A stretch of 64,000 nucleotides of DNA from Sphaerolaimus hirsutus (GCA_964036195.1 OZ038455.1:13595855-13659854), one strand, 5' to 3'; shown: positions 23,113-33,417, counted from the first letter of the stretch. Notes: generated by a model from the letters alone, not told the origin. Numbers and translations: made by a program.

Positions 23113-23412
23113 CCGTATTTGCTTAAATGACCCCCCTTGAATAATTCCCCCCCTGTAAGACAATTGCTAATTCATAGTGACAAGTGATAATGGGTGAACA
23201 GATAATGAGTGACTTATGAACATAAATGTCATAAATATTGTCATGTTATTGTGTTCATAAATAATATTTTGTGGAATGAGTTGTCCAAAAAATGCTTGAA
23301 AATTCTGAGGGAATAGTAATACCTCCCTTGAATAATTCCCCCTCGAATAGTTCCCCTAAACAAAGTTCGACGAAAAAATTATTCCCCGGGGAAATTATTT
23401 TAGGAAATACGG
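23113..23412. mobile_element. TA-flanked MITE (CCGTATTTC family), diverged
   Basis: TA/CCGTATTTGCTTAAATGACC to GGAAATACGG/TA; runs of TTGAATAATTCCCC inside. Confidence 0.7.
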
Positions 23413-23933
23413 TAGGATATGGATAAAGCGAATTTTGTAATTTTTACACTTTATTGCGTCGAAAACATGTTTTTCATGCATTTTGATTGGCTGATCGTTG
23501 TAATAATAAGCTGGGCAAAATGGCACGTTGGGATTTTACAGCGACGAGCGAATTTTAATTCACCCAAATATTCAGCTGCAAAACACCGATGAAGCCACTC
23601 CCTGACACTGTAAAATGTCAAATGTCATGCAAAGGTGTCGAAATGTCGAATACCCTTGAAAGATATTTTTGCTTGATTTACTGGATGCTTGACATTTTAC
23701 ATGGCATTTGACAATACAGGGTGCGGGGCAACCCACAGGTGTGCAATTGAAATAACCCAATGCTTTTTTGGGCAGCCCGATCAATTGTAACTGAAATCAT
23801 ATGCCCCCGATTCCATTTAAGTGGCTATAAGTGATGGAATGGCGCCATGGCGCTGGCGCCATTTGAGGGCGCCAACGGGCGCCGCGCCATGGCGCCATTG
23901 GCGCCATTTTCTGTGGCGCCCAGTTTCCGTGCC

Positions 23934-24140
23934 CAGGCCTACTAACCATTTCAAGCTTAGGCCTACTAACCATTTTAAGCTTAGCCCTACTAACCATTTT
24001 AAGCTTAGGCCTACTAACCATTTTAAGCTTAGCCCTACTAATCATTTTAAGCTTAGGCCTACTAACCATTTTAAGCTTAGGCCTACTAACCATTTTAAGC
24101 TTAGCCCTACTAACCATTTTAAGCTTAGGGCAATGAACCA
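23934..24140. repeat. 24-bp tandem repeat, about nine units
   Basis: Unit CCTACTAACCATTTTAAGCT plus TAGG, with alternating GGCC/GCCC variants. It follows a GGCGCC-rich TAGTGATG fragment (23832-23930). Because the unit is a multiple of three it stays open in two frames; the ORFs are artefacts of the repeat. Confidence 0.85.
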
Positions 24141-24169
24141 TTTTAAAAATGGCTTAAATAGGTAGTGGT

Positions 24170-24850
24170 AAAGTCAAATGTAAAGTGAAGTGTCAAATGT
24201 AAAGTAAAGTGTCAATTGTGTATCCAAATCTTGTTTTTTCGTATCCAAATCTTATGTTTTTGTATCCAAATCTTACTTTTTGAAATAAGATTTGGATACA
24301 AAAACATAAGATTTGGATACGAAAAATAAGATTTGGATACACAATTGACACTTTACTTTACATTTGACTTTAAATTTGACATTGCATTTGACTTTACATT
24401 TAACACTTTTCTTTACATTTGACATTTGACTTTGCATTTGACTTTACATTTGATACTTTTCTTTACATGTCACATTTTACTTTACATTTGACACTTTACT
24501 CTTTACTTTACATTTCACATTTGACTTTACATTTGAAATGTCCAAACAGAGCCAGCTGGTGCCAATTCCAGACCACAGCAAACATGTCCAAACAGAGCCA
24601 GCTGGTGCCAATTCCAGACCACAGCAAACATGTCCAAACAGAGCCAGCTGGTGCCAATTCCAGACCATGTACAGTGTTAAGTAAAATGTCAAATCTCAAA
24701 TGTCAAATGTCATGTCAATCAATAAAAGAATATTTTATTACTGAAATTTGGTTGACAATTGACACTTTACTTTGCATTTGTCATGATAATTGACACTGCA
24801 TGACATTTGGCATCTTACTTTGCAGTTAACAGAATCTGGGACTGCCCCCT
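24170..24850. repeat. Palindromic ATCCAAATCTTA element with a 46-bp tandem inside
   Basis: AAAGTGTCAAATGTAAAG repeats and inverted ATCCAAATCTTATG / AAGATTTGGATAC centred near 24280, ending TCTGGGACTGCCCCCTGA. At 24535-24665 a 46-bp unit (TGTCCAAACAGAGCCAGCTG...) is repeated nearly three times. Confidence 0.75.
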
Positions 24851-24934
24851 GAAAGCAGCTTGCTTGCAGAGCTTGCTTGCAGGCTACGCCCACTGTGTTA
24901 GTGTAACTGCTCTAACCTCTGTCACCCACCCAGT

Positions 24935-25210
24935 ATAAAACCAGCTCCCTAGACAGCCAGAGCTCAAGTCAGACCCACTTGGGTCTGCACCTAGACTCAA
25001 TATAGGGTTCTACCTCCTATATTGGGATTGTATTTTTATGTAGGGGGTGTTCCCGACCAGTGGCCCCCGGTGCATAGGATGGGGCGACCAGCCGTGGTCG
25101 TGTGTCCAATTTTTTGGTCACATGATTGCGACAGTGGTTACGCGTTTTGTCTTTTAGATAAAACGTGCAAAATCGTCGCTTTTGGCAAAACGCCCAGCAG
25201 TATTAAGTAG
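24935..25210 (+). promoter_or_regulatory. TATA-containing promoter-like segment, possible solo LTR
   Basis: GTATAAAACCAGCTCCC at 24936 is followed by ACAGCCAGAGCTCAAGTCAG and short GC-richer sequence with no repeats and no sizeable ORF. TATAAAA plus a start-like TCAGT resembles retrotransposon LTRs or a small RNA/mRNA start. I found no matching second LTR and no target duplication, so the identity is open. Confidence 0.3.
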
Positions 25211-25334
25211 GAGGAGCGTACAGAGGTGGAAATCCCCTGTCATCTTCCCGAAACGTTTTTTTTTTTGTAGGAACTATTTTTATTTTATAAGCGATGACGT
25301 CATGATGGAGCGTTTCCTTCAGAAAAATGCATAG

Positions 25335-26262
25335 TAGTGATGGATTGGCGCCATGGCGCTGGCGCCATTTGAGGGCGCCAAAGGGCGCCGCGCCACGGCG
25401 CCATTGGCGCTTGGCGCCCTTTTTCTGTGGCCCCCTTGGCGCCTGGCGCCCACATTCTGAAAGGCGCCATGGCGCCCTTGGCGCTTGGCGCCCTTTTTCC
25501 GTGGCGCCCTTGGCGCCTGGCGCCCTGCTTGAAAAGGGCGCCAAAAGGCGCCAGCAGGGTTTCAAGATGAGTGCTGTGTAAATGAAGAAAAAAAATTAAA
25601 TACGCATGCGTCGATAATCTAAATTCGCCGGAATAATGGACGAAGTGGTGTGAACGGGTGGAAATCTTTCATCCAGCGGTTCATCAGATCTGTCTGACGG
25701 ATCAGAAGATAAGAATGATGAACCGTTGAACTTGCAAAATCATAAATAAACGGATTCAAATTGTTGCAATTCCGTTTTTGTCCATTTCATGGAAACGGAA
25801 ATTGATTGGAAAAGTCTATTTGACGTGAATGGATTGTTGTCAAATGACAATGTCCATTTTGTTTGAATTCGTCATATGGATTTTATTACAAAATTTTTGT
25901 TGCTACTATTGTTCTTGTGCATTACATCCTGGAAAACGCCAATAAAGAAGTGAATGCGTGTACTACGGTGCTATAGAAACATTTTTAGCACTTTTAGGGT
26001 GTTGTACGCACTTCTTTATCCTGGCGCCCTTGGCGCCTGGCGCCCTATTTTTTAAGTGGCGCCATGGCGCCCTTGGCGCTTGGCGCCCTCTTTCTGTGGC
26101 GCCCCTGGCGCCTGGCGCCCACTTTCCGAATGGCGCCATGGCGCCCTTGGCGCCTGGCGCCCTTTTTCTGTGGCGCCCTTGGCGCTTGGCGCCCACATTC
26201 CGAATGGCGCCATGGCGCCATTGGCGCCTGGCGCCCTTTTTTCTGGCGCTTTTCCATCACTA
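25335..26262. mobile_element. hAT-like element, TAGTGATG/GGCGCC family, intact, with unique core
   Basis: Ends TAGTGATGGATTGGCGCC and GGCGCTTTTCCATCACTA with a perfect 8-bp duplication, ATGCATAG (25327-25334, 26263-26270). About 220 bp at each side is GGCGCC palindromic repeat. The core (25560-26015) is unique AT-normal sequence with a short frame encoding a Ser/Asp/Glu-rich tail (GSSDLSDGSEDKNDE), perhaps a captured exon. Confidence 0.9.
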
Positions 26263-26367
26263 ATGCATAGCGTGCTGTCAGCAGAGTATACATAAGTATC
26301 CCGCTCGCGCGTTATCGACTGAGACATAAATAATTTTGGGCACGTACTTTGCGGCCCACCGAGTATA

Positions 26368-26628
26368 CCGTATTTCCTCGAAATACCCCCGGGGGTTTAT
26401 TGTTTCATAGTGAGAATTTTGAGAGAAAAACGTGAAAAATGCAACAATAACCACCATTTTTAAGTTTTAACAGACTTATATAAGGATGTAGATGGTATAA
26501 ACGATGTTCTAACGTAACACAGTAAGTGTTTTAAACGTCTGTTATGCATTTCCCGGACAACAAATCCATAGTGCCCATTTTGAGGGGGGTATTTCGAGGG
26601 GGGGGGGGGGTATTTCAAGGAAATACGG
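26368..26628. mobile_element. TA-flanked MITE (CCGTATTTC family), 261 bp
   Basis: TA/CCGTATTTCCTCGAAATACC to CAAGGAAATACGG/TA. Nearly the same interior as 34079-34345 and 43055-43336 (inverse), with AGGATGTAGATGGTATAAAC. Confidence 0.8.
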
Positions 26629-26673
26629 TATGTACAAAAGTTTTGCGACGCGTTTCCCACCGTGCTCACGGTG

Positions 26674-26784
26674 AGTAATGTAAAAGCGCCATGGCGCTTC
26701 TGTCGCTTGGCGCCATTTTGCCATGGCGCCATTGGGTTTGGCGCTAGGGGTCGGAAATATTCTGGCGCTTTTCACATCACTACT
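26674..26784. mobile_element. Small GGCGCC/TAGTGATG element
   Basis: AGTAATGTAAAAGCGCC to GGCGCTTTTCACATCACTACT, bracketed by CTCACGGTG on both sides (26665-26673, 26785-26793). The left terminus is shortened relative to TAGTGATG, so the exact duplication length (8 or 9) is uncertain. Confidence 0.65.
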
Positions 26785-27176
26785 CTCACGGTGCTTTCAG
26801 CAGCTTGAACCAAATCGAAATGAATAAACAAAATTTAACATGCAGAAGACCCGGCAAAATGCTAGATGTCATGGAAAACGGTGAAAATCGAAAATCAAAT
26901 GCAAATGCAAATGCAAAATGCAAACGTATATTTTTATTGTCCATCTTTCAAAAAGATGTCTACGAATATCGCAGCTGCTACTACGACCCGTCGAGAAATT
27001 TCCGTAGACTTTTCCTTTGTGTGTTTTACCTCTGAGAATTGACAAGGTACTGTGTTCGAACCCAGCATGAGGTGCCAATTTTTTGCATAATTTGTACAAC
27101 TGATTATTTAGCATTGTTTAAATTGAAATTACAGCCAATTTGTGTCAAAAATGCTGGTTTAGTTTACCTGGGGTGG

Positions 27177-27343
27177 AGGCACCCCCAGACCCTGTAAAAT
27201 GTCAAATGCCATGCAAAGTGTCAAAAGTAATGGAAAATTCCCTGCAAACTGGCAACTCGGTTGCCATTTTGCAGGGCATTTTCCATGACTTTTGATACTT
27301 TGCATGACATTTGACATTTTACAGGGTCTGGGAGTGGCACCTG
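27177..27343. mobile_element. Short palindromic CCCTGTAAAA element
   Basis: GGCACCCCCAGACCCTGTAAAA to TTTTACAGGGTCTGGGAGTGGCACC with a nearly perfect inverted interior; the cleanest small copy in the window. GTAAAA (donor-like) and TTTTACAG (acceptor-like) sit at the two ends. Confidence 0.8.
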
Positions 27344-27463
27344 AACGAATCATTTTGATGTGTCTCAACAGTACTCGGTGAACTTATCATCACTGTAAAC
27401 TCAAATGCACTCAAAAGTGATGCATCAGATCAGCTTCTAAAGTTTTGGCTTTAAAATTAGGTA

Positions 27464-27870
27464 CCGTATTTCCTCGAAATACCCCGCCCCTCGTTTGACC
27501 CCCCCTCTCGAGACCACTATGAAACAATCACCCCCCCCCTCGAAATACCCCCCCAGATTGAGTGTAAAGAGAACGTACATGACAAATACTGCCGTTTGTG
27601 TTCTGCGTAGTGCAGAACACACGTTAAAACAATGTCGTAATCACGTTAGAACAGTGGTTATACCATCTACGTACTACAATAAGTCTACAGGAGTCTATAC
27701 ATGTCAGTTGTTGATGCATTTTTCTACCCCAGTGTACAATCACAAACGACGATTTTGTACTAGGATGTGAAAAAATTTCTGGCGAAATAATACCCCCCCT
27801 CGTTTAACCCCCCCCCTCTCGGGACCACTATGAAACAATCACCCCCTGGGGGTATTTCAAGGAAATACGG
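27464..27870. mobile_element. TA-flanked MITE (CCGTATTTC family)
   Basis: TA/CCGTATTTCCTCGAAATACC to CAAGGAAATACGG/TA; same interior as 18576-19027. Confidence 0.8.
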
Positions 27871-28087
27871 TAGTTTGCGCGCAGTCCCTCTGTTTGGCAA
27901 ACTCAGGAAACATTGCGTGTGCATGTAATATTCAATTTGCAACAGCACCATCCCGTGGGATTAATAGCGTCTAATAAAGTATCACAAGTGCAGTTCTGGC
28001 ATACTGCCAAAGATAGTCGAATTTACAACAAAGTTGTTAAAGGTACAGAACTTTAAGGGTAAACCAAAATTTTATAGTAAATAATTG

Positions 28088-28135
28088 GGCTATTTACACA
28101 GGTCCCGGCCGGGGCCGGGACCTGTGTAAATAGCC
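28088..28135. mobile_element. 48-bp perfect palindromic MULE-like mini-element
   Basis: GGCTATTTACACAGG, CCGG-rich centre, CCTGTGTAAATAGCC: a perfect palindrome flanked by a perfect 9-bp duplication, AAATAATTG (28079-28087, 28136-28144). The ends match those of the giant palindrome (GGCTAGTTACACAGG). Confidence 0.9.
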
Positions 28136-28220
28136 AAATAATTGAATGCTTTCTCGACGTTCTCGCATCCTCACTATGTTTTTCGCGTGTTTTTCACAAT
28201 TCCAAGGAATAGGTTCCATT

Positions 28221-28464
28221 GTGCCTACACACACTAGTTTTCACCGTGACTTCGTGTGAAAACTGAAATTTTTTCAAATGCAAATTAATGAACACGGTTG
28301 GATGATTTTATTTAATCTTAATTGGAATTTAAATTAATGAAAGTTAAAATTTTAATATTTTAAAACTAAAATACATATAGCATACAATAAGAGTAGGCTG
28401 GATGTGGCCATGTGGCCATTTCAGTTTTAACATCGGTCACGGTGAAAACTAGTGTGTGTAGGGC
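28221..28464. mobile_element. TIR element with CTAGTTTTCACCGTGAC ends
   Basis: GTGCCTACACACACTAGTTT at the left and the inverse at the right; AT-rich middle. Duplication not resolved. A fragment of the same end is at about 30960-30985. Confidence 0.6.
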
Positions 28465-28776
28465 CTATATGACCACTAAATATTTTATGCTTTTTAGCCA
28501 AACAAACCATTTACCTTCAATGCCAAACAATGCTATAATTTCATGATTTTTTCCCCAAAATATATAATGAATTGAATAAAAAAAACAATAAAAAATTGAC
28601 ATAAACAAAAAAATACATTTTATGCACCTAGATAATTTTAAAAAGTATATGTAAAAGTGAGTACAGGTACTTTTTAGATGAAACGTATATGTATTTACTC
28701 GTTTCTTTTGTATAAGGTATTTTTCAAGTAAAAGTAACCATGTTTTCGCGACTGTGGTTCCAGTAAATATGAAATA

Positions 28777-29333
28777 CAGGGTGGCCCACGTCAGCTGCAC
28801 GGTTTCAATTGGCTCCCAACACGTCAATTTTGGATTGAAATGGCTGAAATTTGGTATGAGGGTAGATAAATGTACCCCATTTGTTATGTGAAGTGCACGG
28901 TTTCATATCACAAGATTTCGTGTTGAACGTGAAGCACAGTTTCATATTCACAGGTTGAAAACAGTCCCAATTTAGGTGGTCCTGTGGAGTCACGTTTTTT
29001 TGCATATGATGTGATAAATGTGACAAATCTGGTGATATGAATGTGTGCGCTTAACATTCTAAATAGGGGACATTTATCTACTGCCATGCCAAATTTGGGC
29101 TATTTTTATGAAGAATTGGTGATTTGGTAGACAATTGAAGCTCGTTCGACAGTTCAAACACGTACAAAACTGTGTTTCACGTTCCGACATGAATTTTTGC
29201 TATGTGGAACCGTGCACTTAACACAACAAATGAGGTACATTTTTCTACCGACATACTAAATTTGAGCAGTTTTCATTCAAAATTGACGTGTTGGGAGCCA
29301 ATTGAAACCGTGCGCTTGACGTGGGCCATCCGA
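28777..29333. mobile_element. Tc1/mariner-like TIR element (TA-flanked)
   Basis: TA/CAGGGTGGCCCACGTCAG to GACGTGGGCCATCCGA/TA. Long inverted arms include CAATTGGCTCCCAACACG. No ORF. The 30338-30882 copy shares these arms and retains transposase sequence. Confidence 0.7.
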
Positions 29334-30337
29334 TATATCGAGCACATACTTAGAAGAAATTACACAAGGCACGCAAGGTGCCGGCTAGCATTCAAAAAAA
29401 TCACCGATTTTTTAGAAAATATATATAAATATATCACTTCAATATTGGAAATAATATAAATATATATAAATCACTGTAGGTCTTCAGAAAATATAATTAA
29501 ATTACTGAAAAAATAACTTGAAGCTCAAAAAAAATCTCAAAAAATCACTTGCGCTTAATTTCAATTTCAAGCAATATTCTGGGCTTCATTTACCATTTGC
29601 AAGCACAAAAAATGTACTCTAAGATACCACAGTCCATTTATTATCATTCCACAAGCAGTATTCATTTATACAATATTTTACAAGTGAAACATCAAGCAAA
29701 TATCACATAAAAATTCAACGTTCAGTTCAACCTCAATGAAAACTTCAAAAATATTTTGCACTGCAAATATTTAGCACTCAACCTATAGCGCCTGGTTGTG
29801 GATGTTTGACTAAGTAGGTGCTCATGCTCAGCACTTTTTCAATGGTGATGTGCTGTGAAAACTCATTTTTGGACACATGGCTACATTTTGGCCACATTGT
29901 GACGACACTAGTGGCACTGGTGACACCATGGTGACAGTTTTCCACAGTTGTTCCCCATATTTGAAAACAGCTGACATTGGAGCATGTCACCAAGCATCAT
30001 CCATTTTCAAAAATGGTAAACTGAGCTTTCAATCACTGTAGATAAATTTTGATCACATCAAATTGGTATTTTTTGATTCAAAGTCATGTTTTATTTCAGA
30101 AAAGTATGTTATAAGATAGAGAGATCCTTTATACCTAAAACATAACCATAGAATTCATAGCAGGATGACATAAATAAAAAGTTACTAAAACAGTTTACAT
30201 TTTTGTCACATACAAAATGAACAGTAAATTGATGGTGATGTCACCATTTGTCATCATTTGAGTTTGAGTTGTGATCAAACTAGTGATTTGCCAACACCAC
30301 CCCACTAAAATTCATGCCATTTGTGAAAACTGAACAT

Positions 30338-30882
30338 TCCGGGTGGCGCAAGTCAGGCGCACAGCTTCAATCTGCTCCCAACACATCAATTTTTAATGAA
30401 AAGTGCTTAAATGTGGTATATCAGTAGATAAATGTACCCCATTTAGTATGTTAAGAGCACACATTCATATCGCTAAAGTTTCACATACATCAAACCATAT
30501 GAAAGAACATCACTCCACAGAACCACCGCCATTATCGCAATACGACAATACCCAAATGATTAAGCACATCACCCACAACATTCACACGCATGCTAGGCAA
30601 AATTTCATTTAACTGCTGGACCATCATATGCTTCAACTGCTCAATGTCTATCATTTTGGGCAACTGTGGACTGTAGACCTTCTCCTTCACATAACTCCAA
30701 AGGAAAACGTCCATTCAATGTGCTTCACTTTCCAACATAAAACTCTTGCTATATGAATGTGTGCTCTTAACATACTAAATGGGGTGCATGTATGTACTGC
30801 CATACCAAATTTGAACAGTTTTCATTTAAAATTGACTTGTTGAGAGCAGATTGAAACCATGCGCCTGACATGTGCCACCCTG
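30338..30882. mobile_element. Tc1/mariner-like element with transposase remnant
   Basis: Ends GGGTGGCGCAAGTCAGGCGC and the inverse TGCGCCTGACATGTGCCACC, followed by TGTA. It is the same family as 28777-29333. Confidence 0.65.
30532..30714 (-). pseudogene. Tc1/mariner-type transposase C-terminal fragment
   Basis: About 60 residues on the minus strand contain FLWSYVKEKVYSPQLPK, matching the FLWGYLKDKVY-type block that follows the second catalytic Asp in IS630/Tc1/mariner (SETMAR-like) transposases. It then continues IEQLKHMM, as in those proteins. The DDE core upstream is missing. It lies inside a TIR element with TA-type ends, consistent with a decayed autonomous copy. Confidence 0.65.
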
Positions 30883-31299
30883 TATATAGCTTTCAGTAGT
30901 GTAAAACTTGATGGAAACATGTCTCCATTTTTGGCCATTTCAGTTTTCAAAAAAGCCTGGATGAAAAATAGTGTGTATAGGCACAATATTTACCTGCTTC
31001 AAATGCAATTTTAACCCAATAATGCTCTACATGAACAGAGAGATTTTCTGGAGAAAATCACTTGCAAATTTCTCTTGCACAGATTACATGTTTTAGTCAT
31101 AAAGCGCAATCATTGCACCACAATGTATCAAGTATGAGTGATTTTCTCAGTGAATTTTTTTCAAATTTCAAAAATATATATAAATATATCACTCAGAATT
31201 TGGAAAAAATATAAATATATATAAATCATGGGTTATTTATATTTATTGTGATTTTCGAAAATATAAATCACGGGTTATTTTTCGAATGCTAGTGCCGGC

Positions 31300-31615
31300 T
31301 AAAAAAACGATGGAAAAAAAATATTTTTTTTGCTTGTTATTCTTCAAAATTTACAAACCTGTAAACATGAGGGAATTTCGATTCTCATAAATATAACTAA
31401 TGAAACAGCAGAAATTTTGCAGTGATCTGGAACTGCATAGACCAAATTTTTCTACTTTCGATTTAAAAATTGCATAAAAATAAAAAAGTCACTGAACAAT
31501 CGAGAAATAGAGTTAATCACTACAAACTAGTTGACATCAAATTCGCGTCAACTAAATAAATACCACTAAATTTTGGTTGATTATGTGATTTCAACTTTCC
31601 TATGTGATGAAGCAT
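31300..31615. other. Stretch without recognisable gene
   Basis: AT-rich, no convincing exon or repeat termini on either strand. Confidence 0.4.
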
Positions 31616-31617
31616 TA

Positions 31618-31887
31618 GTGATGTAAAAGCGCCATGGCGCCTTTGGCGCTTGGCGCTAACTTGCTGTGGCGTCCTTGGCGCTTGGCGCCATGCCCATGAA
31701 AAGCGCCATTGCGCTTTTGGCGCTATTTTTGCCCGGCGCCAGAACAAAATGCCTGGCGCAGCCGCTTGGCGTTAGCGCCAAAGAAAAAAGCGCCATGGCG
31801 CTTCTGGCGTTTGGCGCTGTGGGTGGGAAAAGCGCCATGGCGCTTTTGGCGCTTGGGGCCAAAGTCCTGGCACTTCTTACATCACTA
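31618..31887. mobile_element. GGCGCC-rich TAGTGATG element next to a gene promoter
   Basis: TAGTGATGTAAAAGCGCC to GCACTTCTTACATCACTA, GGCGCC repeats inside. No clear duplication. Its last bases abut TATAAAAC, the presumed TATA box of the gene at 31975. Confidence 0.7.
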
Positions 31888-31920
31888 TATAAAACATTTA
31901 GCATAGGTAGTTAATTTTAT
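31885..31920 (+). promoter_or_regulatory. TATA box at a transposon edge
   Basis: TATATAAAAC at 31886-31895 lies about 80 bp upstream of the ATG at 31975, where a TATA-driven start near 31918 would give a short leader. Part of the TATA comes from the terminal CTA of the adjoining GGCGCC element. Confidence 0.4.
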
Positions 31921-31974
31921 ATCGCGACACTTCATTTTCATTGTTTCTGTTGTTTCATTGTTTCAAGTGTGGTG

Positions 31975-33160
31975 ATGCTCTTAAACATTGTTTTGTGTTA
32001 TTTGGTAGACATTCAGATGACACGAATTTGCGATGTCGACCAGTGTGCGAGTGTGTGTGAGCTAGGGTGTCAAATTTCCGTTTCCGTTTTCCGTTTCCGC
32101 TTTTCCGCAGGAAAATTTTTACCTGTCCGTTTTCCGGCAGCTGAAAATTTTTTACTTTTCCGTTTTCCGTTTTCCAGCAGCTGAAATTTTTTTACCTTTC
32201 CGTTTCCGTTTTTCCGAGCCATTTTCCGTTTTCCGTTTTCCGTAAAAAATTGTTTTGACACCCAAGTGTGAGCCCATTCAGAAGATTTCCCATCGCGGTT
32301 GGTCAACACCAATGCAATTTTCAACGTGGTTCTTAAATAACATTAGTACTCGGCGGACCGCATAGTAAATTATCTGCAGAATCCTACCATAATTTTATGA
32401 ATAAAATCTTGTGATAAATTTCCCAATTTTTTTGCATAGTAGAAACGAAACCCGTATAATTGTTCATTCATCATTCAGATTGGTTATGGTAGGTTTCCAT
32501 ACTGAGTGTAATGTCCGCCGAGTATATTTGACTCAAGAAAATGCCATGAACAATTTTTCTCGCTTTGTAGAACAAATCAAAGCATGCCATATTTATTCCC
32601 ACACCGAAACAACGAAAGAGAGGCACCATGGCTATCGTTGGTGCTATTTTGTTGAATGTGGTTACCGTATTTCCTTGAAATACCCCCCTTGAATTAACCA
32701 CCGCATCGAAAAGTGCCTAGGTCTGAGTGGCTGGGAAATCATACCCCCTCGAAATACACCCAGCCAATAGAGTTTAAAAACAATGTAAATTAACAAACAA
32801 AAGACCCCCCCCCCCCCCGAAATGAGGTCCTTGTGTTACGATACGACCCCTAAAACTTTGCTGTCGAAAAAATAAACTCCCTGGGGTTGTTTCGAGAAAA
32901 CACGGTAAATAAATATTCTTACTATAATATGCGCATTGAAATACGCACAGAAGTTTTTATTGCCTTTTACCTCAAGGGATCGCCTTGATGCCGGAACAAC
33001 GTTTCAACCAGATTTATATCTGCTTTGAAGTTTGCGCGCCAGCGTGCAGTTTGCAGCCTTCAGGAAAAATTGAAAAAATAAAATTAATACTATTTTTTCA
33101 GGTGATTTCCGATTTATAGTCCGCTGCGACAGCCGACAAGGCGACAACGAAACGCAATAG
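31975..33160 (+). CDS. Small secreted cysteine-rich protein, three exons, exon 1 interrupted by a transposon
   Basis: Exons: 31975-32325 (with a 203-bp MITE and one duplicated 8-mer inside), 32479-32660, 33102-33160 (TAG 33158-33160). Splice sites: CAAC/gtggtt, CATTCAG/ATTGG, GAATGTG/gttacc, TTTTTTCAG/GTGATT. Phases agree at both junctions. Without the insertion the coding length is 381 nt (126 aa), an exact multiple of three. The N-terminus, MLLNIVLCYLVDIQ, looks like a short signal peptide. Eight cysteines follow (residues 19, 24, 28, 57, 83, 102, 107, 116), the last within FVECGDF and FIVRCDS. I do not recognise the family, so no function is assigned. As it stands, the MITE (211 bp with its duplication) shifts the frame; either the gene is broken or the insertion is spliced out. 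The gene model is my inference from phase agreement; no homologue was recognised. Confidence 0.55.
32063..32265. mobile_element. hAT-like MITE, TAGGGTGTCAAA family, 203 bp, inside a coding exon
   Basis: TAGGGTGTCAAA to TTTTGACACCCAA with a perfect 8-bp duplication, GTGTGAGC (32055-32062, 32266-32273). TTTTCCG repeats inside. Confidence 0.9.
32665..32905. mobile_element. TA-flanked MITE (CCGTATTTC family) at an intron start
   Basis: TA/CCGTATTTCCTTGAAATACC to GAGAAAACACGG/TA. Its left TA forms bases 3-4 of intron 2 of the cysteine-rich gene (GTTA/CCG). Confidence 0.75.
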
Positions 33161-33191
33161 TTGCAAGCAACACTCACTAATTTACCGCCAA

Positions 33192-33374
33192 AGGGGCAGT
33201 CCCACCTAAGCCCTGTAAAGTGTAAAGTAAAGTGTCAAATGTAAAGTCAAATGCAAAGTGTCAATCAAAACTAAAAAGAAAAGATTTTATTACTGAACTT
33301 TGCATGACAATTGACACTTTACTTTGCATTTGACACTTTACTTTACACTTTACAGGGCTTGGGTTGGGACTGCC
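33192..33374. mobile_element. Palindromic CCCTGTAAAG element
   Basis: GGCAGTCCCACCTAAGCCC to GGGCTTGGGTTGGGACTGCC; the inner ends are CCCTGTAAAG and CTTTACAGGG. The interior is inverted AAAGTGTCAAATG repeats. Confidence 0.75.
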
Positions 33375-33417
33375 ACCAAGTAAACTCAAATCAGGTGCTC
33401 GTAAATCAGCTTTGAAC

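Larger units (their letters stand above)
29386..31291. mobile_element. hAT-like element, TAGCATTGAAAA family, with nested mariner-like copy
   Basis: Ends TAGCATTCAAAAAAATCA and the inverse ending CGAATGCTA with a perfect 8-bp duplication, GTGCCGGC (29378-29385, 31292-31299). ATATATAAATATATCAC-type subterminal blocks occur at both ends. It contains 30338-30882. Confidence 0.85.

Noticed and set aside
23797..24165. ORFs on both strands with a repeating RPTNHFKL / KMVSRPKL pattern
   Set aside because: Open only because the 24-bp tandem unit is a multiple of three.
25203..26327. Many Ala/Trp/Arg/Pro-rich ORFs over GGCGCC blocks
   Set aside because: Palindromic GGCGCC repeats are open in several frames on both strands; the same pattern recurs at every GGCGCC element.
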